A stretch of DNA of 57,048 nt, from NCBI GenBank assembly GCA_018333955.1, contig JAGXSD010000005.1:1-57048 (forward strand), in the 5' to 3' direction. Source of the DNA: Erysipelotrichia bacterium. Its GTDB lineage: Bacteria > Bacillota_I > Bacilli_A > Erysipelotrichales > Erysipelotrichaceae. Positions within the stretch are counted from its first letter, which is position 1. Every line of letters begins with the position of its first letter. The notes under the pieces are model-generated. The model was not told where the DNA came from and did not search any database. It saw only the letters and a program-made list of their open reading frames with translations. Below are positions 17,637 through 25,631 of this stretch, one piece after another. The position numbers and the translations under genes are program-made.

Positions 17637-19262
17637 ATGGCACTTGACGGTTTTATCTTAAACTCACTCCTTAAAAACATTGCTTCGCAATGTCCTTTTA
17701 AAGTTAACAAAATCCAACAAGTTGGCGAACAACATTTTTTATTTCATGCGTATGCTTCGCAACGATTTAATATTTTGATGGCCTTAGATGCTCAAACTTC
17801 ACGAATCACATTAACACATCAAAATTTCACACAAACTCATCAGTCTAGCTTTCTAACAACACTTAAAAAATACTGTGAAGGAGCAACATGCACTCACATC
17901 ATGCAAGTTGGTCTTGATCGACATTTTAAAATGGTCTTTGATACAACTAATGATGTGTTTGAAAAAATTCAAGTAATACTCTATGTCGAACTTATGGGCC
18001 AGTATACCAATGCAATTTTAGTGAATGAGTCCCATCAAATCATTGATGCGCATACAAAGATTTATCCTGATAAGAACTCATCACGTTATATTATGTTGCA
18101 TTCAAATTTCCAGCCGATTCAATCTCAAGAAAAACTCAAAATGGATGATCCTATCATTCAAGATAAGAAAGATCATTGGATGGAGATTGAAGGATGTTCG
18201 CCTTTACTTGCGAAAGAACTCGAATATCGATTTCATTTAAATCAATCCGTTCCTGATGTGTTGCATCAATGCCTTAATTCGCAAACACTTTATGTATGCG
18301 AAAATGATTCAAGATTATTTCATGTGATTCCTCTTTTGCATACTCAATCGCCATTGATTCAAGGTGAAATTCATACCATGATGGGACAAATGTATGCTCA
18401 AAAAGAACATCAAAAAAACATTAAAGTATTAACTCAAGATATTTCAAAGGTTATTTCAAGAGAACTGAAAAAACAACGCTCAAAAGCTTTAAAATTAGAA
18501 GATGATTTAAAAGCAACATCTCGACGTGAAGAATATAAAATTTGGGCTGATTATTGTATGAGTTATGCCACGATGGTGAAAAAGGGTGATTCAGTATTGA
18601 TTGTCCCTTCTTTTGATGATGAAAACATAAGTGTAACAATTCCTTTACAACCTCACTTAACAGGCATTCAAAATGCGAATGCCTATTACAAGAAAGCCTC
18701 TAAGATGAATCAGTCTATTGCCCATATCCATGAACAACAAGCATTAACACAAACCATGATTACTTATTTAGAAAGTTGTGAAAATGCTTTGGAATTTGCT
18801 AGTGTCGAAGAAGCATTACAAATCAAAGATGAGTTGGTAGCACAACGTTTGATGCGCTCAAAAACACTATCATCACCCAAAAAGAAACAAAGCATTAAAA
18901 TCTTAAAATATGAAGGACAAGATTTCATTGTCTATGTTGGGAAAAATAACATTCAAAATGATTATCTAACCTTTAGTTTCGCAAATAAGAACGACTACTG
19001 GTTTCATGTCAAGGATGCTCCAAGCTCACATGTAATATTAAGAACACAAAAAGAATTAAATGAAGTCATGATAAGAACAGCCGCAAATCTATGTGCTAAC
19101 TATTCAAAACATGCGAAATCTTCTTCTGTCGAAGTCATGTATACGCAAATATCAAATATAAAGAAAATACCAAAAGCCCCTTTAGGACTTGTAAGTGTCA
19201 AACAGTATACAACGATTTTCATTGATCCGGATCAAAGCCTTATTTCAAATTTAAAATACTAA
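17637..19262 (+). CDS. rqcH: RqcH, ribosome quality-control NFACT protein
   Basis: NFACT-family (Rqc2/FpbA) protein, about 541 residues: NFACT-N start MALDGFILNSLLKNI, central coiled coil (about 265-310 and 360-390), and a C-terminal NFACT-R (DUF814) domain with YWFHVKDAPSSHVIL. It recruits tRNA-Ala to obstructed 50S subunits and adds C-terminal alanine tails; older annotation calls it fibronectin-binding. The frame reaches a TTG at 17625, but that TTG is part of the TTGGAGAA ribosome site, so the ATG at 17637 is the start. Confidence 0.93.
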   Translation: MALDGFILNSLLKNIASQCPFKVNKIQQVGEQHFLFHAYASQRFNILMALDAQTSRITLTHQNFTQTHQSSFLTTLKKYCEGATCTHIMQVGLDRHFKMVFDTTNDVFEKIQVILYVELMGQYTNAILVNESHQIIDAHTKIYPDKNSSRYIMLHSNFQPIQSQEKLKMDDPIIQDKKDHWMEIEGCSPLLAKELEYRFHLNQSVPDVLHQCLNSQTLYVCENDSRLFHVIPLLHTQSPLIQGEIHTMMGQMYAQKEHQKNIKVLTQDISKVISRELKKQRSKALKLEDDLKATSRREEYKIWADYCMSYATMVKKGDSVLIVPSFDDENISVTIPLQPHLTGIQNANAYYKKASKMNQSIAHIHEQQALTQTMITYLESCENALEFASVEEALQIKDELVAQRLMRSKTLSSPKKKQSIKILKYEGQDFIVYVGKNNIQNDYLTFSFANKNDYWFHVKDAPSSHVILRTQKELNEVMIRTAANLCANYSKHAKSSSVEVMYTQISNIKKIPKAPLGLVSVKQYTTIFIDPDQSLISNLKY

Positions 19263-19298
19263 AAAAGTTGAGTCCCCCCAAGGCTCAACTTTTTCTTG
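19262..19298 (+). terminator. rqcH terminator
   Basis: An 11-bp stem AAAAAGTTGAG / CTCAACTTTTT (19262-19294) around an 11-base C-rich loop, beginning at the rqcH stop codon. Confidence 0.85.
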
Positions 19299-19416
19299 CG
19301 TGATCATCCATGAACACACCCACGTCCACTTATACTATACCTTACATCGTCAAATAAAGGATTATACTTGATTGAAAACAAAGATTTTTTTAGCCTAAAA
19401 CACATTAATTTTATGG

Positions 19417-20415
19417 TTACTGTTCAATACTGGTCGTTTTTTTACTCAATTCTAATCCTTCAAGATGAAGTTCAATGTGATGAATGTGCTGATCTAGGGT
19501 TGCTAAGGCATGGGTCATTTCATGATGTTTCTTGTTGAGTGTCTTCATCAGTGTGTTTGAAGCCTCAAGATGAGAAAGAAGTTCACTCATGTGCTCAATC
19601 ACAATCTGTGAATGAGCCACTAAATCATGGTGTTTAAAACTCATCAAAAGTACATTGATAAAGGCATGAAGTGTCATGGGGGACACAATATAAACATTCG
19701 TTTCTTGAAAGATGGTATGAAGCAGATGATGGTCTTGATATAAATCTAAGACCAAGGATTCAAATGGTACATACATGAGCGCAAAATCACTGGTATGAGG
19801 GGGACGAATGTATTTACTTTTAATGCTTTTAGCCTGGGTTTTGATAGCCTTGATAAAAGCACTCCAATGTTCTTGAGTTGGTTGTTTCGCATACACTTCA
19901 TAATCATTCAGTGGAACTTTCGCATCAATTGGGATTAGGATTTCACTATGCGATGATGGCAAAGAAATCAAAGCATCCACTTTATTTTGATCAAAAATAG
20001 GATGATTCGCTTGCATGGTGTACATATGAGAAGGAAGAAGCGACATCAACATAGCTTCTAAAGCGACTTCACCTAATAATCCTTTTGATTTCTCTTTAGT
20101 AAGAACCTGCTTGAGGGAAGCAACATTATGGTGAAGATGCTGCAAGTCTCCAAGCATGGAACTTACGCCATGTAAAGATTGGTGTAGTGGCGCAAGTTGA
20201 CTCGCCATATTTTGATGTAAATCTTCTTGCCAATGATTAGTTTGCATCAGTTGAGTTGTTTTAATGGCTTGTGTTTCTTTTAAAAATGTTTCCTGAACCT
20301 GCCATAGTTGCTGTTGAAGTGAGGATAAACTGTTTTGTTGACGAAAAATCATTAAACCGATAAAAACCACAATCACTAACATCATCGCTACAATGACGAG
20401 TAAGATTTCATTCAT
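19417..20415 (-). CDS. rmuC: RmuC-family protein
   Basis: About 332 residues: an N-terminal membrane helix (residues 4-24), a coiled coil (about 30-105), then the RmuC domain with KSKGLLGEVALEAML, IPIDAKVPLNDYE, FALMYVPFESL and VSPMTLHAFINVLLM. RmuC proteins limit DNA inversions and resemble restriction-endonuclease-fold nucleases; the exact activity is unsettled. The frame extends to 20472, but the ATG at 20415 has AAGGAGT at normal spacing and overlaps the upstream HAD gene by eight bases, giving the expected signal-anchor start. Confidence 0.92.
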   Translation of the reverse strand: MNEILLVIVAMMLVIVVFIGLMIFRQQNSLSSLQQQLWQVQETFLKETQAIKTTQLMQTNHWQEDLHQNMASQLAPLHQSLHGVSSMLGDLQHLHHNVASLKQVLTKEKSKGLLGEVALEAMLMSLLPSHMYTMQANHPIFDQNKVDALISLPSSHSEILIPIDAKVPLNDYEVYAKQPTQEHWSAFIKAIKTQAKSIKSKYIRPPHTSDFALMYVPFESLVLDLYQDHHLLHTIFQETNVYIVSPMTLHAFINVLLMSFKHHDLVAHSQIVIEHMSELLSHLEASNTLMKTLNKKHHEMTHALATLDQHIHHIELHLEGLELSKKTTSIEQ

Positions 20416-21199
20416 ATTGTGACAACTCCTTAAGGATTGTATGTAAGACTCCTTGATTTTGATTTGAATCAATCACTTCTCCATAGGAATGCATCCACTG
20501 TGGTGCATTGGCCATCACTTTAGGATATGCCACTCGCTCAAGCATGGAAACATCATTTCCACCATCTCCAAAGGCCATGCAATCGTCAAAGGAATGATGA
20601 ATTACGTTAAGAAGTTTTTCTAATCCATTGCCTTTATTAACTCCATAAGGATTGATATCAATCGATCCTAAACCAGAACTATGCACTTCAACGTGGGGAA
20701 AGTTTTGCTGTAAACCACTCATAATGTGATGAGTCAAATGATTTTCACAGACTAAAGCAATTTTTAAAATAGGATCATCTTTGACTTCATATTGAGCTAC
20801 ATATTGTATGTTTCGAGCATACAACTCTATATGATCTTTCATGGCTTGAGGATAAGCATCCAAGACATACGAATGATGTACCCCTGAACATAAATAGATT
20901 GACTCGACATGAAGTAAGTAATTGAGTAATGATGCTAGTGTTTCTTTTTCAAAGTGAGTTGAGCCAATAATGGTGTCCTGATGCAAAATAACAGCTCCAT
21001 TTTCCCCTACAATGGAGATGTCTTTTTCATATCCATTAAAGAATGAGCGAATTTGACGCCACTGATTACCACTTGCGACGACGAAGTGTTTGTTTTGTTG
21101 TTTAATCTTTTCCATCATTTTGATAAATAATGCTCTATCATACGAATGATCTTTTCGTAAAAAAGTTCCATCCATATCTGCTACAAATACTTGTATCAT
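20408..21199 (-). CDS. Cof-type HAD superfamily phosphatase
   Basis: 263 residues, HAD-IIB. Motif I is VADMDGTFLRKDHSYD, motif II is VASGN, and motif IV is FGDGGNDVSMLE. It is a second, distinct Cof-like phosphatase in the window (the other is at 3694). GAGGAT precedes the ATG and a TATAAT lies about 25 bases upstream. It is translationally coupled to rmuC. Substrate unknown. Confidence 0.9.
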   Translation of the reverse strand: MIQVFVADMDGTFLRKDHSYDRALFIKMMEKIKQQNKHFVVASGNQWRQIRSFFNGYEKDISIVGENGAVILHQDTIIGSTHFEKETLASLLNYLLHVESIYLCSGVHHSYVLDAYPQAMKDHIELYARNIQYVAQYEVKDDPILKIALVCENHLTHHIMSGLQQNFPHVEVHSSGLGSIDINPYGVNKGNGLEKLLNVIHHSFDDCMAFGDGGNDVSMLERVAYPKVMANAPQWMHSYGEVIDSNQNQGVLHTILKELSQYE

Positions 21200-21303
21200 A
21201 CTTCATCCTCACAGTCTTGTTTTATTATATTAAATATTGCTATGAATGTCTAAATGTACATAAAATATGATACACTACTAAAAAATATGAAAGAAGGAAT
21301 ATC

Positions 21304-23097
21304 ATGATTACTAACATGAATAAAACTCGTCAAGAGGTCGATTCACAGTATACTTGGGATTTGAGCTCACTATTTAATGATGAAACATCATTTCTTAACG
21401 CAGTAGAATCTTTGAAAGAAAATATTCAATCATTATCATCATTTGTGAATACCCTCAATTCAAAACAAAGCATCATTGATTGCCTCAATTTATATGCATC
21501 AATGACGCAAAAAGCAACGTCTTTGTTCACATATGCACAGCTTAAGGTTAGCGAAGATTCAAGTAATCAAGAATCTCTACTTCGTCAAGGCAGTTTAGCA
21601 TCTTTAGCTTCATCATTTGGTTCAGCAAGTGCATTCATTGATGTGGAATTGTCTCAATGTCATGAATCGGTTTTAAAAGAAGTTACGAGTGACGCACAAC
21701 ACTTAAAAGGATATATTGAAGAAGTGCTTCGACAAAAACCTCATCAACTAAGTCTTGATGTTGAAAAGGCCTTATCAATGTTGTCAACACCACTGAATGC
21801 CTTTTATGGGATCTATAACCGCTCAAAACTTGCGGATTTACAATTCAAACCCTTTGAAGTGAATGGTCAATCATTTCCCCTAACATTTAATTCGTTTGAA
21901 AATCAATATGAATTCAATACTGATCATGAGGTCCGCAGAGCTGCATTTAATTCTTTCTCGACTCAATTGAAGTCATATCAACACACCATGGCTGCAGTTT
22001 ATTCAGCTCATGTATCAAAAGAAAAAGCACTTGCTACGTTAAGAGGCTATGAAAGCGTATTTGATTACTTACTTTTTAACCAACAAGTTTCGACGCACGT
22101 GTATCATAATCATATTGATACGATCTATGAGAAGCTTAAAGCTCCAATGCGTCACTATGCACGTTTAATTAAAAAAGAATACGGTTTAGAGTCTTTAACT
22201 TATGCTGATTTAAAATTACCTCTAGACCCTACCTTTGAACCCACGATCTCAGTATCTCAATCACTTGATATCTTAAAAGAAGGTTTATCTTTATTAGGTG
22301 ATGATTATATCACCATGGTTGAGCGTTCATTTAAAGAGCGTTGGATTGATTTTGAGAATAATATTGGAAAATCAACCGGTGCATTTTGTTCTTCTCCGTA
22401 TGGAGTTCACCCATTTGTTTTAATCAATTGGACTGAGCGAATGAGAGAAGCCTTTGTCTTAGCTCATGAACTAGGTCATGCTGGCCACTTTTATCTTGCA
22501 GGTCAACATCAATCGATCTTTGACACAAGAGCCTCATTGTACTTTATCGAAGCACCATCTACCATTAATGAACTATTTGTAGCAGAAACATTAAAGAAAC
22601 AAGATTCATCCCCACGTTTTCAACGTTGGTTGAAAGCAACATTAATTGCACGTACTTACTATCACAACTTTGTGACTCATATGCTTGAAGCCGTGTATCA
22701 ACGAGAAGTATATCGATTGGTGGATCAACACAAACCATTAAATGCTCAAATTTTAAATAATTTAATGCTTAAAACAATTAAAGATTTCTGGGGAGAAGAT
22801 GTTACGATTCAAGATGAAGCCGCTTTAACTTGGATGAGACAACCTCATTACTACATGGGATTATATCCATACACATATTCTGCGGGCTTATCGATTGCAA
22901 CGCATGCCGCTGCACTCATCAAAGAAGAACCAACAAAAGTTGAAGCATGGAAATCCATGCTTAAAGCAGGAGGAACACTTCCTCCACAAGAACTTGTGAA
23001 GCTTATTGGTATTGATTTATCCACTCAAGAAACACTGAATGCCACCATTGAATTCATCACTCAAACAGTTTTAGATATTGATAAATTATCATCATAA
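21304..23097 (+). CDS. pepF: Oligoendopeptidase F (M3 metallopeptidase)
   Basis: Cytoplasmic zinc metallopeptidase that cleaves 7-17-residue peptides. 597 residues, matching the family. The zinc motif is LAHELGHAGHFY (HExxH) with the third ligand Glu in APSTINELFVAE. The N-terminal part is the oligopeptidase F helical domain. The ATG at 21304 has AAGGA seven bases ahead; an alternative ATG lies at 21316. Monocistronic. Confidence 0.96.
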   Translation: MITNMNKTRQEVDSQYTWDLSSLFNDETSFLNAVESLKENIQSLSSFVNTLNSKQSIIDCLNLYASMTQKATSLFTYAQLKVSEDSSNQESLLRQGSLASLASSFGSASAFIDVELSQCHESVLKEVTSDAQHLKGYIEEVLRQKPHQLSLDVEKALSMLSTPLNAFYGIYNRSKLADLQFKPFEVNGQSFPLTFNSFENQYEFNTDHEVRRAAFNSFSTQLKSYQHTMAAVYSAHVSKEKALATLRGYESVFDYLLFNQQVSTHVYHNHIDTIYEKLKAPMRHYARLIKKEYGLESLTYADLKLPLDPTFEPTISVSQSLDILKEGLSLLGDDYITMVERSFKERWIDFENNIGKSTGAFCSSPYGVHPFVLINWTERMREAFVLAHELGHAGHFYLAGQHQSIFDTRASLYFIEAPSTINELFVAETLKKQDSSPRFQRWLKATLIARTYYHNFVTHMLEAVYQREVYRLVDQHKPLNAQILNNLMLKTIKDFWGEDVTIQDEAALTWMRQPHYYMGLYPYTYSAGLSIATHAAALIKEEPTKVEAWKSMLKAGGTLPPQELVKLIGIDLSTQETLNATIEFITQTVLDIDKLSS

Positions 23098-23150
23098 TGG
23101 ATATCAAGATGACTTCTTTGATTTCTTAAGCATTCTCATATCTGTGTCTA

Positions 23151-23159
23151 TGATAGAAT
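23151..23159 (+). promoter_or_regulatory. Extended -10 before the sortase gene
   Basis: TGATAGAAT at 23151-23159, then TTGTCC and ATG at 23166. No Shine-Dalgarno. Same geometry as priA, ftsW and the metallophosphoesterase gene. Confidence 0.5.
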
Positions 23160-23165
23160 TTGTCC

Positions 23166-24275
23166 ATGTTAAGACTCAATCAAGAATGGATTAATCCCCA
23201 AACAGCCGCTCCAAAGATTGTTAAGGAAGCTCTTTTAAATGCATATTACAAACATCAAACATGTTATATGCTTTTTGATGATGAAAGTAATCTTACGATT
23301 GAAGATCTTCATCATATCTATGGTTCGATTACACATTGGGCTAAAAGACATGGAATGAATGTCACGCTAGTGGTCGAAACAGGTTTCTTGTATCGACTCT
23401 TTCAGACCTTTGATGAATCGGTGCTATCTTTTCTAGAAGTCACAAAACTTAAGAAAGTATGGACGCTTACGGAAGAAGATCTCATTGAGATTAATCGTCA
23501 AAGTCCATCATCACTAACACCTCTTCTACTAAATAAAAGAAAAATATTGTCTATTTCTATTCAAATCATTTCTATTGTTCTTATTGGTACAGGGTTAATT
23601 ATTGCGACATTGAACTATCTTGAAAGATTAGCTCATGAAGAACTTGTGCAAAAACTTCAGACACTTCATTTAGAAGCAACTCAACCTGATCTCATTGAAA
23701 CACCCCAACAAGACTCTTTATCACTATTTCAAAGCATGAAATCACTCAATCGTGATTACATCGGATGGATTAGGATTGGTTCAAGTGAAATGTCATTTCC
23801 CATGGTAAAAGGAAAAGATAATCAATTTTACCTCAATATGGGTTTTGACCTACGTCCTTCATCGTATGGAAACATCTTTATGGATTATCGCAATGTTGAC
23901 TTAAATGAACCTCACATCATTATCTATGGACATTCTGTAAAACATACTGCAATGTTTGGAAAATTAATTAAGTATGAAGATAAAAACTTCTTAAATCAAA
24001 ACCAACTCATAACCATCGCTGATGAAAACTTTGAATATACATACAAAGTATTCTCATTTCAACGCATTGATGCGAATAAAACTCGCTTATCATTACCATT
24101 ATCATCGAATTCTTTAGAAAGTGTCATGGAAGGTTATGCTTCAAAGAGTGTTCATCAGCCTACTCAATTTGAAGTGACACAACTACTTACCTTAGTGTCA
24201 TGTGAATATAGTTATGATAATGGCCGAGTATTTGTCCATGCATATTTAGTGAGTAAGGAACAAATTACGAATTAA
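23166..24275 (+). CDS. Class B-like sortase with cytoplasmic STAS-like N-terminal domain
   Basis: About 369 residues in three parts. Residues 1-125 are a soluble domain with a STAS-like pattern: an alpha-beta alternation, HWAKRHGMNVTLVVETG, then VLSFLEVTKLKKVWTL. Residues about 127-151 form one membrane helix. Residues about 185-360 are a sortase domain with catalytic His256 (IIIYGHS), Cys346 (LTLVSCEYS) and Arg354 (NGRVFVHA). The spacing between His and Cys and the YGHS/SCEYS motifs fit class B. Sortases join surface proteins to peptidoglycan or polymerise pilins; no substrate with a sorting signal is seen nearby. A TTG at 23160 is an alternative start. Confidence 0.85.
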   Translation: MLRLNQEWINPQTAAPKIVKEALLNAYYKHQTCYMLFDDESNLTIEDLHHIYGSITHWAKRHGMNVTLVVETGFLYRLFQTFDESVLSFLEVTKLKKVWTLTEEDLIEINRQSPSSLTPLLLNKRKILSISIQIISIVLIGTGLIIATLNYLERLAHEELVQKLQTLHLEATQPDLIETPQQDSLSLFQSMKSLNRDYIGWIRIGSSEMSFPMVKGKDNQFYLNMGFDLRPSSYGNIFMDYRNVDLNEPHIIIYGHSVKHTAMFGKLIKYEDKNFLNQNQLITIADENFEYTYKVFSFQRIDANKTRLSLPLSSNSLESVMEGYASKSVHQPTQFEVTQLLTLVSCEYSYDNGRVFVHAYLVSKEQITN

Positions 24276-24279
24276 GAGT

Positions 24280-24309
24280 AAGAGGAATCGATGCGATTCC
24301 TCTTATTTT
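24280..24309. terminator. Bidirectional terminator between sortase and WYL genes
   Basis: A 10-bp stem AAGAGGAATC / GATTCCTCTT with a 5-base loop, followed by ATTTTT on the plus strand. The stop of the convergent regulator lies in it. Confidence 0.85.
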
Positions 24310-25301
24310 TCATATAGATATAATGTCTTCTTAACATGTTCTTTGAATTCATTCACGACTTGAGATGGACTTATAATTGTTACTTTAGAACCAAATTGGA
24401 ATATGAAAGCATAAAATGGTGGTGAGATTTCAACATTAGTCGTGATTTCAAATCGTTGATCATTGAGTCGTTTATATTTTCCACTTGTTCCAAAGCGATC
24501 TGAGAAAGTTGAGAGTAAATCCATATCAGCTTGGATTGTAATGATGGAGTTATATCCTCGATACATTGCAAAGATATTTTGGGCATACTTGGAAAGATTA
24601 AACTGAGGATCTTTGGATGCTGTCGTGGCAGGAATTCGAGATTCAGGCATAATGACTACATTATCCATGCGATCGATTCTAAAGTTTGAAATGGTATCTC
24701 TCTGTTCATGATGTCCTACACAATAATAATTATCTTCGCCCCAAACAAGCATATACGGGGAGACTAAATAGAAGGCCCCATCATGTTTAAAGCGACGATC
24801 ACGCTCATCATGTCGATTAAGAACCGTATCATAATATCTAAATCTGATTTTCTTGTTTTTTGTGATGGCATTTTGGAGTCGATCCACAGTGGTATATACT
24901 GATTTATTTAATGTTTTACTTCGCTCATCGACATACAAGCGTGATTTGAGTTGTCCTGCTTGATACGTCGAAGTTAATGACGCTATATGATCAATGAGTT
25001 CATTACTCATATCTTTGGATATAAATCGTGAGGATTGAATCGCATCCACAAGTAGTTTCGCTTGCGCAAAAGTAAATGGTTCAGACTCAATATAATATCC
25101 AAAATTATTAGACCTTGCCGTGTGAATATGATGTCCAACTTCACGAAGTCGAGCAATATCCGCATAGAATGTTTTACGATTCATATCAAGTTCTTTTTCG
25201 AGTAATCGTTGACGAATATCTTCAAATGTTAAAGGATGTTCTTCATCACTATGGATGCGTAAAATCTTCAAAATTTCAAAAGCACGATGGGTATTGCTCA
25301 T
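24303..25301 (-). CDS. WYL-domain transcriptional regulator
   Basis: About 332 residues. The N-terminal winged helix-turn-helix (FEILKILRIHSDEE..., MNRKTFYADIARLREVGH) is followed by a WYL domain (IRFRYYD, YLVSPYMLVWGEDNYYCVGHH, ISNFRIDRM) and a C-terminal WCX-like extension. WYL domains bind nucleic acid or nucleotides and modulate the HTH; members often control DNA-damage or defence genes. The frame opens at 25325, but the ATG at 25301 has a GTAGGAGA site. A promoter (TTGTCT, 18, TAGAAT at 25324-25353) precedes it. Target genes unknown. Confidence 0.9.
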   Translation of the reverse strand: MSNTHRAFEILKILRIHSDEEHPLTFEDIRQRLLEKELDMNRKTFYADIARLREVGHHIHTARSNNFGYYIESEPFTFAQAKLLVDAIQSSRFISKDMSNELIDHIASLTSTYQAGQLKSRLYVDERSKTLNKSVYTTVDRLQNAITKNKKIRFRYYDTVLNRHDERDRRFKHDGAFYLVSPYMLVWGEDNYYCVGHHEQRDTISNFRIDRMDNVVIMPESRIPATTASKDPQFNLSKYAQNIFAMYRGYNSIITIQADMDLLSTFSDRFGTSGKYKRLNDQRFEITTNVEISPPFYAFIFQFGSKVTIISPSQVVNEFKEHVKKTLYLYEK

Positions 25302-25611
25302 ATGGAAATCTCCTACTCTTTCCATTCTACACTAGTCAAGAAGAAGAAGACAAGATGTAGTTAACATTTGGTTAATCCTTTCACAATGATGATCGCCTAT
25401 TAGCAACTCGATCACTACAATTAAGTGTCTTGATTATCTTGAAGAGGATGACCGTGTGATTAATGCATCATGATTTATCTACATTTTATGCAGTCAAGAA
25501 GAGCTTTTTTGACTTGTTTTTGATTTAGGTATATTACTCAGTATTATCCACAAGCAACAACTATTATTGAAGATACCGCTTAAAATATAGACAATCCTAA
25601 TTAAAAGGATA
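25302..25611. other. Intergenic region between the WYL gene and clpB
   Basis: Contains the WYL-gene promoter (25324-25353, minus strand) at one side and the clpB terminator at the other. The middle part (about 25360-25600) is AT-rich, with stops in all frames and no credible gene. An 11-base direct repeat AGTCAAGAAGA occurs at 25334 and 25492; it is probably chance. I see no other structure. Confidence 0.5.
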
Positions 25612-25631
25612 TCATTGGTTGATATCCTCTT
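25603..25631 (-). terminator. clpB terminator
   Basis: Minus strand: GGATATC, 7-base loop, GATATCC followed by TTTTAATT. It overlaps the clpB stop codon. The U run is short, so efficiency is uncertain. Confidence 0.6.

Noticed and set aside
25334-25502. Direct repeat AGTCAAGAAGA, copies at 25334 and 25492
   Set aside because: Only 11 bases, AG-rich, two copies and no associated structure; expected by chance in AT-rich DNA.
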